64,000 bases of DNA from UBA952 sp042094515 (GCA_042094515.1 JBELDA010000003.1:1-64000); one strand, 5' to 3'. Numbered from the stretch's first letter, positions 17,991-27,464 are shown. The notes: generated by a model not told the origin, from the letters alone. Made by a program: numbers and translations.

Positions 17991-20273
17991 CTAATTTATT
18001 ATATAATTTCGGTGTACCCGATTAGATAGAGAAGTAAGAACTTCATAGGGTATGGTGTCAAGAAGCTCTGAAAAGTCTAGTAAGCTTTGATTTGGACCTA
18101 TAATCTCAACCAAGTCACCTTCTTCGACTATTGTTTCAGTAACATCAACCATAATCATATCCATACAAATGTTTCCAATCGTGCTAAATCGTTTCCCATT
18201 CACATAAACATGCCCTTTACCATGACCCAATGAACGTCTGTACCCATCCGCATAACCAACAGGGATAATTGCAATTCTCAAATTCTCATTTGCTGTAAAT
18301 GCCCGTCCATAGCCAACACTTTCTCCTTTTGCAACGGTTTTTATTTGTGCGATCTGACTTGACCAATTAATTACAGGTGTCAGCTCCTTAGTAATTTTTA
18401 TATTCCTTGATGTGCCATATACCACCAGCCCAAGTCGAACCATATCGAGCTGAGCACTTGGGTGGTTTAAAGCACCGTCAGAGTTACTTATGTGACGTAT
18501 GAAAGAACCTTGCACACATTCTGAAATCTCAGAGCAAATCTCTAAAAAAGATTGCAATTGCCTCTGAGTAAATTTGCTGTCTTTGGTATTGTCAGATTCA
18601 GCGAAATGTGAATATACTCCCTTTAAGTGCAACTCTGGCTGTGATTTTAAAAGGGTAAGAAACCGACCTATTTCTTCCTTATGAATACCGAGCCTCTTCA
18701 TTCCTGTTTCTACTTTTAAATGAATCGGAAAAGCAGTTTGTTTATTCGCTATCAATATTTTGACAAAATCATCGAGAATACTTAAGGAATAAATAGAAGG
18801 TTCAAGTCTGTTTTCTATACATTCTTGAAAATCATCCACACCCGCATTCATAACTAAAATTGGGCATTTGACTCCACTTTTTCTCAACTCAACACCTTCA
18901 TCTGTATATGCCACCCCTAAATAATCAGCGCCAATCTGTTCGATGTATTGGCCCACCTTAACGAGTCCTGTGCCGTAGGCATTGGCTTTTACCATAATCA
19001 AACATTTGGTGTCATTTGAAAGACGGTCTTTCACAAGGTGAATATTCTTGCGAATGGCACTTAAATTAATTTCGATTTTTGTTCGATGCTGTTTCAATTT
19101 TAATTGTCCGGCAATTTTATTCATTACGGAGGTCTTGCCTCCTTTTACTAGAATCACAGCATTGTTAATTGAAAAATCCACATCCTTAATCGATTCAATA
19201 AAATAGAATTCATCAACACCGTTTTTTTTCAACACACCTATAGCTTCTTGTTTGTTCTCGATGCCCACTTTTGGAAGAAGAACTATTTTCTTTTTAGTTT
19301 TTGCCAGTGAATTGAGGTATTGTAGTGATGCTTTTAACGACTCAATGTCTAGTGAATAAGTATCATTTATAATGGTTGTGTTTTCAATTCCCTCGTAGGA
19401 CTCCATTCTCATTGCCAAGTCAGGAAGGGTTCTCTCATCCAATTGAATAGCGACATTAAAAAAAGTGGCGACGTACAAGCAAACAGAAGCATTTCGCTTT
19501 TTAAGCTCTTGCGTGAATCGTAATTGATTTAGCTGTTTATTGAAATTTGAAACCTGAATTTCATGGTGATTTTGATCTTTAAATAATTCACGGTAGAAAT
19601 GAGATTCATAAAACACTTGTTTTGCATTTTGAAAAAGTCGCTTATACTCCTCTAATTTATCCTCCTTGGATTCAAAATTATTATCGTACTTGTCTCCTGC
19701 AAACGCAAGAACACCATGCGAAGGATTTAAAAGTTCTTGAAAAATCTTCCCCTCTCCTGGATCTGTAATCGAGACCTCGAAAAGACCAAACTCTGAATCG
19801 TGATTTAACTCCAATAAAGATAAAGCCACACCTAACTTCGAATTAAAACTCTTTGGTGACTTAACAACCCTGTGTTTTTCACTTAACAAAATACCTAGCC
19901 ACTCCTTTAACATAGTTTTTCCATGTGTACCAGCAATGGCAACGACAGGAATATCAAATTTATTTCGGTGCCACTTAGCAAGGATTAAAAGAGAATCCAA
20001 GGGATTCTTCACTGTGATAAACACAGCATCATTGTATTGTTCATCTGGAGTTTGTTCGAGCACAAAAACCCGAATTCCTTTAGAATAAGCGTCTGAAATA
20101 AAATCAGATCCCTTTCTAAATTTACCCTGAAGGGCAAAAAAGGCTTTGTTTTCTCCAGACTGAATCAATCTGGTATCATAGGCAATAGAATGAACTGATA
20201 CCTCTTGGATTGCTCCACTAATCTCACCATTAATAACCTGGGCTAGCTCCTCTAAAGTAATATTGATTTTCAA
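17991..20273 (-). CDS. Bifunctional MurF-type ligase / alanine racemase
   Basis: A two-domain fusion typical of Bacteroidota. The N-terminal half resembles UDP-MurNAc-tripeptide:D-Ala-D-Ala ligase, with P-loop GTHGKT (about 115-120) and INDTYSLD. The C-terminal half (from about 395) is a PLP alanine racemase with catalytic lysine in MVKANAYG (about K429) and VGYADGYRR...GNICMDMIMVD. It joins the two steps that supply and use D-Ala-D-Ala in peptidoglycan synthesis. The start is taken as TTG at 20273, overlapping the tdk stop as TTGA (KINITLEELAQVI); a TTG at 20294 would only add 7 residues. The P-loop histidine replaces the usual asparagine. Confidence 0.93.
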   Translation of the reverse strand: MKINITLEELAQVINGEISGAIQEVSVHSIAYDTRLIQSGENKAFFALQGKFRKGSDFISDAYSKGIRVFVLEQTPDEQYNDAVFITVKNPLDSLLILAKWHRNKFDIPVVAIAGTHGKTMLKEWLGILLSEKHRVVKSPKSFNSKLGVALSLLELNHDSEFGLFEVSITDPGEGKIFQELLNPSHGVLAFAGDKYDNNFESKEDKLEEYKRLFQNAKQVFYESHFYRELFKDQNHHEIQVSNFNKQLNQLRFTQELKKRNASVCLYVATFFNVAIQLDERTLPDLAMRMESYEGIENTTIINDTYSLDIESLKASLQYLNSLAKTKKKIVLLPKVGIENKQEAIGVLKKNGVDEFYFIESIKDVDFSINNAVILVKGGKTSVMNKIAGQLKLKQHRTKIEINLSAIRKNIHLVKDRLSNDTKCLIMVKANAYGTGLVKVGQYIEQIGADYLGVAYTDEGVELRKSGVKCPILVMNAGVDDFQECIENRLEPSIYSLSILDDFVKILIANKQTAFPIHLKVETGMKRLGIHKEEIGRFLTLLKSQPELHLKGVYSHFAESDNTKDSKFTQRQLQSFLEICSEISECVQGSFIRHISNSDGALNHPSAQLDMVRLGLVVYGTSRNIKITKELTPVINWSSQIAQIKTVAKGESVGYGRAFTANENLRIAIIPVGYADGYRRSLGHGKGHVYVNGKRFSTIGNICMDMIMVDVTETIVEEGDLVEIIGPNQSLLDFSELLDTIPYEVLTSLSNRVHRNYIIN

Positions 20274-20845
20274 GATTCTGAATTCGTAAAACAAGCCCTA
20301 CACAATGGTCGGTATTTCTCAACTGCTCCTACAAGTACCTGCGATGTCTCCGAAACTGTTCGGTTTGAAAATTGCGCGAGATTACCACATGAAACACATA
20401 TCGCGTGCACCTTTGTTACGTATTCCGCTACGGCGAGTAAATCGGGCATCGGCCCAAATGGTTTTCCTGTGTAATCCATATCCAATCCAGCCAAAACGAC
20501 TCTAACTCCTTTTGATGACAGGGTTTCGCAAACACTGATAATTCCATCATCAAAAAATTGTGCTTCATCAATGGCGACTACCATATGTTTATCGATATGG
20601 CCTAAGATTTCTGAAGAATTTTCAATCAAAACTGCCTGAAATTCATTACCACTATGGCTAACAACATTTTTTTTACTGTAACGGTTGTCTATTTTCGGTT
20701 TAAATAAAATGAGCTGTTGATTTGCAAATTCGGCCCTCCTCAATCTTCTGATAAGCTCTTCTGTTTTTCCTGAAAACATGGACCCACAAATTACCTCAAT
20801 CCAACCATTTGACTTTTTCTGCAAAGGAAATTGCTCTAAAAACAT
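20270..20845 (-). CDS. tdk: Thymidine kinase, type II
   Basis: 191 residues. Phosphorylates thymidine in the salvage pathway. The P-loop GSMFSGKTEELIRR (about 22-35) and AIDEAQFFDD are diagnostic of the tetrameric bacterial family. The zinc cysteines appear as CVSCGN and CRACF near the C-terminus. It overlaps the MurF-Alr start by 4 bases, forming a two-gene unit. The divergent spacer to the M28 peptidase holds a 14-base palindrome. Confidence 0.97.
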   Translation of the reverse strand: MFLEQFPLQKKSNGWIEVICGSMFSGKTEELIRRLRRAEFANQQLILFKPKIDNRYSKKNVVSHSGNEFQAVLIENSSEILGHIDKHMVVAIDEAQFFDDGIISVCETLSSKGVRVVLAGLDMDYTGKPFGPMPDLLAVAEYVTKVHAICVSCGNLAQFSNRTVSETSQVLVGAVEKYRPLCRACFTNSES

Positions 20846-20876
20846 ATATTATATTAGTGATTTGTATATAATAAGG

Positions 20877-20890
20877 TAAAAGTACTTTTA
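20877..20890. promoter_or_regulatory. 14-base perfect palindrome between tdk and M28 peptidase genes
   Basis: TAAAAGTACTTTTA is fully self-complementary and lies 32 bases upstream of the tdk ATG in the 173-base divergent spacer. It overlaps a near-consensus -7 element (TACTTTTA) on the minus strand. A regulator site is possible; in such AT-rich DNA chance is also plausible. The spacer also holds AAGCCAA (20913) facing TTGGCTT (20953). Confidence 0.3.
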
Positions 20891-21018
20891 TTTGAAGAAA
20901 CGACTTCAATTAAAGCCAAGATAACAACTTTTCATAAAATTTTTGTCGAAAATTGGCTTAAAAAGACGATTCTTAATTCCATGAATGTTTATTTTTATCC
21001 ATAGTAAACAAATCAACT

Positions 21019-22320
21019 ATGACACGCATTTTTTGCCTTCTATTATTGTTCATCGCCAATTGCACTTTTTCTCAACACCATTTTGACTACAGAAACTTTA
21101 CTAAAAAGATGTGCTCTCCAGAGTTTCATGGGAGAGGTTATGTAAATGAAGGAGATTATGTTGCTGCCAAATACATCCGCAAGCAAATGAACCAATTGGG
21201 AATCGATTCTTTGTCCTCAGGATATTTTCAACCCTTTAATCTCGAGGTGAATACCTTTCCCGACTCCTGTTCAATTCACATGAACAATCAAGGCCTCACT
21301 CCAGGTCTAGATTATATGATAGATCCAACTTCAAATGGAACCTGTATGGACAACAAATGTAAAGGAGCAAGAAACTTTGATTCCAAACACATTGAAGTTA
21401 TGGACATGAGGAAGTTGTTTGAAGAAGATTGGGATCCGAATCGGTGGAGGAATTATGACGATGAAACACTTTATATAATAGATAATAATGTTACTGAAGA
21501 CAGCCTTTCAATTTATGCTCATCAGGTGGCCCAAAACATGTCAAAATATTATGATGTGATTGAATTGGTGAACACCAAGTTCACATGGTCTGTAAAATCT
21601 AAAGCAAAAGACCGTTTATATATTCAAATGAAAAAGAACATTTTCGACTCATTATTCAATGATCAACTGAATATTAAAATCCACCTCCACAATAAGCATT
21701 TAGTTAATTATGAGTCTAACAATGTTGTTGGTCATATCCCTGCCAAAAAGAAAGCCAAAGGAACAATCATGATCACGGCTCATTACGATCACCTCGGAAG
21801 AATGGGAACTGGTACTTATTTCCCGGGGGCAAACGACAATGCGAGTGGAGTAGCCATGCTACTTCAACTTGGAGAAATGATAAAATCCAGACCAATAAAA
21901 AGGTACCATGTTCTTCTAGTTGCATTTGCCGGTGAAGAAGCGGGACTAATCGGCTCAAAACACATGTCCGAAAATCCTTTATGCGATATAGCCAAAGTTC
22001 GATTTTTGCTTAATCTAGACATAATGGGAAGCGGTGAAGAAGGCATTACTGCAGTCAACGGTCGAGTTTTTATAAAAGAATTTAAGCTTCTTCAAAAGAT
22101 GAATCGAAAAGTGAAGGCCGTTCCTGTCGTCAAAGCAAGAGGGAAAGCTGCAAATTCTGACCATTACTTTTTCACTGAAAAAGGGGTGCGATCATTCTTC
22201 ATATACACCATGGGAGAAAACAAAAACTACCACGACATTTACGACACTTATGAGAACCTTTCCTTTAGCTCTTTTGAAGGTTTATCAAAGCTATTCGATG
22301 CCTTCCTGAGAAGGTTCTAA
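21019..22320 (+). CDS. M28-family zinc aminopeptidase, secreted
   Basis: 433 residues with a signal peptide (ends about 18, CTFSQ). The M28 di-zinc motifs are complete: H255 and D257 in AHYDHLG, D273 in GANDNASG, E306-E307 in AGEEAGLIGS, D334 in NLDIMGSG, and the late histidine in YHDIYDT. The first 230 residues are a less conserved N-terminal region. It probably degrades peptides in the periplasm or outside the cell. Its 3' end overlaps the convergent gene at 22291 by 30 bases. Confidence 0.92.
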   Translation: MTRIFCLLLLFIANCTFSQHHFDYRNFTKKMCSPEFHGRGYVNEGDYVAAKYIRKQMNQLGIDSLSSGYFQPFNLEVNTFPDSCSIHMNNQGLTPGLDYMIDPTSNGTCMDNKCKGARNFDSKHIEVMDMRKLFEEDWDPNRWRNYDDETLYIIDNNVTEDSLSIYAHQVAQNMSKYYDVIELVNTKFTWSVKSKAKDRLYIQMKKNIFDSLFNDQLNIKIHLHNKHLVNYESNNVVGHIPAKKKAKGTIMITAHYDHLGRMGTGTYFPGANDNASGVAMLLQLGEMIKSRPIKRYHVLLVAFAGEEAGLIGSKHMSENPLCDIAKVRFLLNLDIMGSGEEGITAVNGRVFIKEFKLLQKMNRKVKAVPVVKARGKAANSDHYFFTEKGVRSFFIYTMGENKNYHDIYDTYENLSFSSFEGLSKLFDAFLRRF

Positions 22321-22674
22321 ATTTAATCTAGCCAGATATATAGATTGAAGGATAATTAAAACAATACATTTTACAAGAGCATGAAGTGCAGCCCACCACA
22401 TGGCACCTTGAAATATCAAAATCAATTCATAGATCAAAAAAGCCAACAGTTGTAAAGTGGTCATCACTATGAAATTGCCAATAAAACGTTTTGGATTTTT
22501 CTCGATTTTATAATTGACAAGGATTGTGCTTCCTAAAAAGATAAACAACAAAACGAAAGAGCTCAATAGGTTATGAAAAAGGCTCACCTGATGAATGAGT
22601 ATAGACGTAAGTATTGAGCTAACAACAAGCCAAATAAAAAGAGGTGTGAGTTGCCTAATGATTCTTTGAATCAT
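22291..22674 (-). CDS. Small four-helix membrane protein at the AtpI position
   Basis: 127 residues with four predicted transmembrane helices (about 10-25, 33-52, 65-85, 92-115) and few conserved polar motifs. It starts 20 bases inside the atpZ gene, so the two are translationally coupled. In relatives a protein of this kind lies between atpZ and atpB; by position it may be an ATP synthase assembly factor of the AtpI type. The sequence alone does not prove this. Confidence 0.6.
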   Translation of the reverse strand: MIQRIIRQLTPLFIWLVVSSILTSILIHQVSLFHNLLSSFVLLFIFLGSTILVNYKIEKNPKRFIGNFIVMTTLQLLAFLIYELILIFQGAMWWAALHALVKCIVLIILQSIYLARLNLEPSQEGIE

Positions 22675-22897
22675 CGTTTTGATTTAATTTTAAAACTTCA
22701 CGAATAATAAGGAATAGGGATCCGATAACACCAAATAAGGACAACACTATAGTAAGCCAAGGAGTCTTATTCTGAAAATAATCATCTAAATACACGCCCA
22801 ACCATGTGAATAAAAAAATAATCGCTCCCATCTGTATGCCTATCGATGAGAATCTGATATAGATATTACTTTTCCTAACAGGAGATGGTTTTTTCAT
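22655..22897 (-). CDS. atpZ: AtpZ/AtpI-family ATP synthase accessory protein
   Basis: 80 residues with two transmembrane helices joined by a short loop. The pattern SSIGIQMGAIIFLFTWLGVYLDDYF then PWLTIVLSLFGVIGSLFLIIREV matches the AtpZ family, thought to help assemble the c-ring or supply Mg/Ca to F0. It overlaps the bactofilin stop by 4 bases (ATGA) and the next gene by 20. It is separated from atpB by about 12 kb. Confidence 0.8.
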   Translation of the reverse strand: MKKPSPVRKSNIYIRFSSIGIQMGAIIFLFTWLGVYLDDYFQNKTPWLTIVLSLFGVIGSLFLIIREVLKLNQNDDSKNH

Positions 22898-23337
22898 TCT
22901 TCTATAATGTCCTCCTCCTGAATAAGATCAGACATTAACGTGTTGCCTTCATCAACTGTCGATTTTGATGAGGATGATGACATTTTGCAGCTACCTTCAA
23001 AGAAAGCTCCTTCATCTATCTTGAGTTTGGTTGTAAATATGTTTCCATAAATTTTTGAGGTATCCCTTAAATTAAGTACATCTTCAACCTTAATCTCCCC
23101 CTCTATTGTTCCAAATATTTCTGATGTATAACAGGAAATATTGCCTTTAACCAATCCTGTGTTTCCTATTGTAACCTTTCCTTTACAAGCAATATTACCG
23201 AGTATTTCACCCTCAATAAGAATGTTGTTTTCGGATAAAATGTCCCCTGTAATTCTTGTTCCTGAAATGATGTAATTGCCATCTTGATCTGCTGAATATC
23301 CCATATCTGAAGTAAATGTTTCTTTTCTTTTTAACAT
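22894..23337 (-). CDS. Bactofilin (polymer-forming cytoskeletal protein)
   Basis: 147 residues. The central 100 residues form a right-handed beta-helix of short G/I/V-rich turns (GDILSENNILIEGEILGNIACKG...), the bactofilin fold that polymerises without nucleotides and scaffolds envelope enzymes. Flexible N- and C-terminal tails are normal. It is sandwiched between porW (6-base gap) and atpZ (4-base overlap), a Bacteroidota gene order. Confidence 0.9.
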   Translation of the reverse strand: MLKRKETFTSDMGYSADQDGNYIISGTRITGDILSENNILIEGEILGNIACKGKVTIGNTGLVKGNISCYTSEIFGTIEGEIKVEDVLNLRDTSKIYGNIFTTKLKIDEGAFFEGSCKMSSSSSKSTVDEGNTLMSDLIQEEDIIEE

Positions 23338-23343
23338 ATTAAT

Positions 23344-25968
23344 TTAATAAAAATCAATGAAAAACGATTTATATTCCTCAAAATTAGAAGTTTCTATTAA
23401 AATTTTGAGGTTGTTTTTACCAATTGAATAAATTTTATTGTCCTGATACTCGTCTAAAATTTCATATCCAGCTTTATACGAGTTAATATACTCCTGTGCC
23501 AATCGTATGTTTTCAAATTCTTTAACCAAAACAAAAGCTGTTTTATTTACAGTTAAATTGGAGCTTGTTTTTAACTTTTTAGCTTTATGTTTCTTTTTAT
23601 TAAATGCGGACACCCCGTATTTAACATCCTCCTCATCATCATCTTCGTCCAATAATACAATTACAAAGTGCTTCTCACTATCATCATATTTATATATATA
23701 TTCAGGATCAAAATTAATTGAGTCATTTTTACTGAAACCATTTTTAAGAATGTCTAATAATTCTTGAGCAATGTCAGCCTGAGGAGTTCCTGGTTTTTCA
23801 TCAATCACTCGATTAATCAAAGGAACAATTTCTTCTTTATTTTCAGTAACCTGGCCATAGGCAAATACATTTAAAAGAAGGTAATCAGCCCTGTAGGCAT
23901 TAGACAGGTCGTCTTTAATAATTCGATTGGTAGAATCAATTACGTCTCTATACCGACCGTCATAATACAGATCTACCAATTCCACATAAGCCATCTCATC
24001 CCTTTTTTGAGACTCCTTTTGCTTCACATAAAAGTCAGGATCATTCAAGTATTTTGCTGCATCAGAGCTTGGATAATAAGTCAAAATATGGTTCGCATAA
24101 ATCTCTTTATTTCCAGTGGCTTCATTTAACTTATACAATTGAAAAGCACAAGATAGATCGGTAAGGTTTCTTTGATTGATATCCAGCACCCTATTGAATT
24201 GCGTTTGTGCCAGCTCTGATTCATTTAAGATTTCCTTATAAAGTATCCCGCTTTGATAAAGGGCCTCTAGTAATTTTATTTCTGAAAGAGCGAAAGCACT
24301 ATCTGATAAAGGAATATTTTTCCTCAAATCATCAACAGTCAATGAATCTATACCAATCTCTTCTACCAGCATAGAATCTACAGCGCTTGAATCTGATAAT
24401 TCTTCAGTTGAAAACAGAATCTTTTCACTTCTTCTCCAATGATCTTCATTTTCTCTTGAGCCCCACGCCTTGCGAAAGTCATTGTAACCTTCTTCTCTTA
24501 GCTTAGGATTGGTGAAAACTGACTTATTCGTAGAGTTTGAATTTGCATTGTTTTGCTCTTGCAAGGCCAACAGCTTTGCAGCCTCCATTTCTTTTCTTTT
24601 TTGTGCCTCTCGTTTAATTTGTTTTAAAGTCTCTTTTAAGAACTGCTCTCTTTCTTTTTCATCCATTTTAGCAATTCTTTGAACACTGTCCTCAAAAATG
24701 ACTATTTCAATAGCATCAACCAAATCAGACAGCTTAACAGCTTTTTCCTTAACCTGATCTCCATTGGGATATTCTTCGGTAATAAATCGCGAACAAGAAT
24801 CATAATATTTCTGAGCGAATACATAGTTCTTTTCATAATAGCTCAAATCGCCTAGTTTTTCATATGACATTGCTTTTTGACGCGCATTTCCATTTGAATA
24901 GAAAGCCGATTCCGTTAAATAAACTTTTGCCTGCTCTTTATTATTTCTATTGATTTCAAGATTGGCAAGAGCATAATATATTTGGTCTTTATATTGAGCG
25001 TTTTTTGCATCCTTCAACATGCGCTTTAAATCCTTGCTAAGCTTATCGCCTCCTCCACTGATGGCGCGATTTAAGCGCGCATTGAAGGAAATCTCAAAAG
25101 GGGCTGACGCTTTTAAGGCCTTTGAATAATGTAACCTAGCTGAATCCAAGACATTGCTTTTTTGATAAAGCTGACCTAAAATAAAATGCAAACGTGTTTT
25201 TTCACCAGGAGATGGGCATTTCGTAATCGCAGAGTTTAACCCCTCAATGGCCTCCGGGTATTCTTTTCTCTTAATGGCAAGGTCTGCATAGGTTTTATAA
25301 ATATCATATTGTAGCTTCCTACTCATCACTGGAATACCTTCCTCATCTTCGGTTTTATCCTTTACAAAAGGAATGTAATCCCTAAATGTTTTTTCTTTTT
25401 GCTCAAGAGAAATCGCATTTAAATCGTCCAAAATTATTTTTGCATCAGCAAACTTACGTTGCTCAATATGAATTTTAGCAATCCATAATCTAGCTATGTA
25501 AAATGAAGGATCCTTGGCAAATAATCGTTTTACGAATTCAAAGTTTTTCTTGGCCTGTTTATACTCTCGTTTATAGTATAACGCTCTGCCAATAGTAATC
25601 CAATTTTCATCAATCCATTTATTGTGCTCCACATCTTTGTAGTACATGTCTTCTGTACTTGGCATACTGTGATTCTTAATGACAATTGAACACTTGGAAA
25701 TAGCGGTGTCTATAGCTGGGTGCATCCCCTTAGATTCTTCCTCATTTGGCAAAAGTGTCACAGGTAAAACCTCATAGAAATCATCTTTTTTAGAGCTGTA
25801 AAATGTGACCAAAGATTGATCTAACAATTCATTTGCATTAAAATGACCATTAAAGCGTGCTGTCGTAGAATGATATGTCCGATTCAGAAAAGAATTTTTC
25901 TCCGTGGAGCATGCCGAAAAGAGCAACAAAGTACAAAGGCCGAGATATGTAAAAGGCTTTACCATCAT
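23344..25968 (-). CDS. porW: Type IX secretion lipoprotein PorW/SprE
   Basis: 874 residues. A lipoprotein signal ends in LFSAC (cysteine 20), followed by NRTYHSTTARFNGHFNANELL, a start characteristic of PorW/SprE. The body is TPR helices (about 115-430 and 560-740) with a long charged coiled coil near 435-480, and a C-terminal domain of mixed alpha/beta. Known members are outer-membrane lipoproteins needed for type IX secretion and gliding. It heads the operon with bactofilin and atpZ. A second ATG three bases downstream could equally be used. Confidence 0.85.
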   Translation of the reverse strand: MMVKPFTYLGLCTLLLFSACSTEKNSFLNRTYHSTTARFNGHFNANELLDQSLVTFYSSKKDDFYEVLPVTLLPNEEESKGMHPAIDTAISKCSIVIKNHSMPSTEDMYYKDVEHNKWIDENWITIGRALYYKREYKQAKKNFEFVKRLFAKDPSFYIARLWIAKIHIEQRKFADAKIILDDLNAISLEQKEKTFRDYIPFVKDKTEDEEGIPVMSRKLQYDIYKTYADLAIKRKEYPEAIEGLNSAITKCPSPGEKTRLHFILGQLYQKSNVLDSARLHYSKALKASAPFEISFNARLNRAISGGGDKLSKDLKRMLKDAKNAQYKDQIYYALANLEINRNNKEQAKVYLTESAFYSNGNARQKAMSYEKLGDLSYYEKNYVFAQKYYDSCSRFITEEYPNGDQVKEKAVKLSDLVDAIEIVIFEDSVQRIAKMDEKEREQFLKETLKQIKREAQKRKEMEAAKLLALQEQNNANSNSTNKSVFTNPKLREEGYNDFRKAWGSRENEDHWRRSEKILFSTEELSDSSAVDSMLVEEIGIDSLTVDDLRKNIPLSDSAFALSEIKLLEALYQSGILYKEILNESELAQTQFNRVLDINQRNLTDLSCAFQLYKLNEATGNKEIYANHILTYYPSSDAAKYLNDPDFYVKQKESQKRDEMAYVELVDLYYDGRYRDVIDSTNRIIKDDLSNAYRADYLLLNVFAYGQVTENKEEIVPLINRVIDEKPGTPQADIAQELLDILKNGFSKNDSINFDPEYIYKYDDSEKHFVIVLLDEDDDEEDVKYGVSAFNKKKHKAKKLKTSSNLTVNKTAFVLVKEFENIRLAQEYINSYKAGYEILDEYQDNKIYSIGKNNLKILIETSNFEEYKSFFIDFY

Positions 25969-26023
25969 AAACGTCTATCTATAACTAAATTAAGTGTGTT
26001 TTAGTATAAATGATGGGGTATAT

Positions 26024-26734
26024 TTATGCAATGTTGGTGAAAACCTGCTGAATGTCGTCATCATCTTCAATTTTATCTAACATTTTTTCAATCTCAATCA
26101 ATTGCTCTTCATTGAATTCTACTGGTGATGTAGGAAATCTCTTTAAGCTTGATTTTTGTGCTTCTAGCTCCATTTCTTCAAGAGCTTTTGCAATGGTTCC
26201 AAATGCGGTATAGTCTCCATATATAAACAATACATCCTCCCTAAGCTCGAGTTCTTCAACACCAGCATCAATAAGGTTAAATTCAAGCTCTTCAATATCA
26301 AGTTCTGCAGGCTTCTCAAGTTCAAAAACACTTTTTCTTTGAAACATAAACTCTAAAGATCCTGTCGGAACGATTCCTCCTCCTGCCTTATTAAAATACG
26401 ATTTGACGTTTGCAACAGTTCTTGTAGGGTTATCGGTAGCGCATTCTACAACTACTAATACACCATGCGGACCTTTCCCTTCATAATTCATTTCACTAAA
26501 TAAAGCCGTGTCCTTTTGAACTGCCCTTGAAATCGCAGCTTCAATATTGTCCTTAGGCATATTTTCAGCTTTTGCATTTTGAATGGCTGTTCGCAATTTG
26601 GCATTTGATGCAGGGTCTACACCTCCCTCTTTAGCGGCAAGGGTTATTGCTTTTCCAAGCTTCGGGAAAATCTTGGACATTTTGTCCCATCGTTTTTCCT
26701 TGGCTGCTCGTCTATATTCAAAGGCTCTTCCCAT
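26024..26734 (-). CDS. yebC: YebC/PmpR-family protein (TACO1-like)
   Basis: 236 residues. The family start MGRAFEYRRAAKEKRWDKMSK and NAKAENMPKDNIEAAISRA are clear, as are YEGKGPHGVLVVVECATDNPTRT and SLEFMFQRKSVF. YebC proteins act as DNA-binding regulators in some bacteria, and recent work assigns others to relief of ribosome stalling at proline runs. It is preceded by a good promoter overlapping the engB stop. Confidence 0.96.
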   Translation of the reverse strand: MGRAFEYRRAAKEKRWDKMSKIFPKLGKAITLAAKEGGVDPASNAKLRTAIQNAKAENMPKDNIEAAISRAVQKDTALFSEMNYEGKGPHGVLVVVECATDNPTRTVANVKSYFNKAGGGIVPTGSLEFMFQRKSVFELEKPAELDIEELEFNLIDAGVEELELREDVLFIYGDYTAFGTIAKALEEMELEAQKSSLKRFPTSPVEFNEEQLIEIEKMLDKIEDDDDIQQVFTNIA

Positions 26735-26747
26735 AGTTGTGTTTTAG

Positions 26748-26778
26748 CAAAAATATACATTTCAAGGTGTATATTCAA
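26748..26778 (-). promoter_or_regulatory. Promoter of yebC
   Basis: Minus strand: TTG at 26778-26776, a 20-base spacer and TATTTTTG at 26755-26748, an exact TAnnTTTG. The start would lie near 26742, about 8 bases before the ATG. The -33 element is inside the stop region of engB. Confidence 0.5.
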
Positions 26779-27386
26779 GAACGTGATTGACTAAAAGAAT
26801 TGAGGATCTCATTCAAGTAGTTCAAAATGGATTCGCGACCGAGATTTGACTGACTCGAGCTTATAAATACTGGAGGTAACTCCTCCCAAGATTTAAGCAT
26901 TTCTTTTTTATAAAAAGATAGTTTTTTTTGGAGCGCCGAGCTGGATAATTTATCTGTTTTGGTAAAGATGATTGAAAAAGGTATTCCCTTAGATCCACAC
27001 CAATTCATGAATTCTAAATCAATCGCTTGTGGCTCCAATCGCGAATCGATAAGAACGAAGGTAGTCAACAAAAATTCTCGATGAAGTAAATATTCAGATA
27101 TGAAATGCTCCCAGCTCTTACGGCTTTTTTTTGAAGCTTTGGCATACCCATAACCAGGTAAATCAACCAAATACCATTCATTATTTATGGTAAAATGATT
27201 AATAAGCTGAGTCTTTCCGGGTGTTGACGATGTTTTTGCTAGCTTTTTTTTACCCGTAATCATATTAATGAGCGATGACTTTCCCACATTGGACCTACCA
27301 ATAAAAGCGAACTCAGGCTTCTCATCTTGAGGACATTTCTTAAATGTCGTATTGGAAATTAAAAATTCTGCACTAAAGATATCCAT
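26775..27386 (-). CDS. engB: Ribosome biogenesis GTP-binding protein EngB/YihA/YsxC
   Basis: 203 residues. A GTPase for large-subunit assembly. Motifs: G1 GRSNVGKSS (30-38), G2/G3 region SSTPGKTQLINHF and VDLPGYGYAK, G4 TKTDK, and a final SSSQSNLGRESI. Normal length. Divergent from the MerR/B12 regulator gene at 27465. Confidence 0.96.
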   Translation of the reverse strand: MDIFSAEFLISNTTFKKCPQDEKPEFAFIGRSNVGKSSLINMITGKKKLAKTSSTPGKTQLINHFTINNEWYLVDLPGYGYAKASKKSRKSWEHFISEYLLHREFLLTTFVLIDSRLEPQAIDLEFMNWCGSKGIPFSIIFTKTDKLSSSALQKKLSFYKKEMLKSWEELPPVFISSSQSNLGRESILNYLNEILNSFSQSRS

Positions 27387-27390
27387 TAAG

Positions 27391-27423
27391 CAAATTTATA
27401 ATATATTGTAAGTATAAGAACAA
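27391..27423 (-). promoter_or_regulatory. Promoter of engB
   Basis: Minus strand: TTG at 27423-27421, a 22-base spacer and TAAATTTG at 27398-27391. The -7 element is only about 4 bases from the ATG, so transcripts would be leaderless or nearly so, or the true start codon is slightly downstream. Confidence 0.4.
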
Positions 27424-27464
27424 TTAAAGATATGGCTTGTTTCTTATTGTAAGAGTAAATTGGT

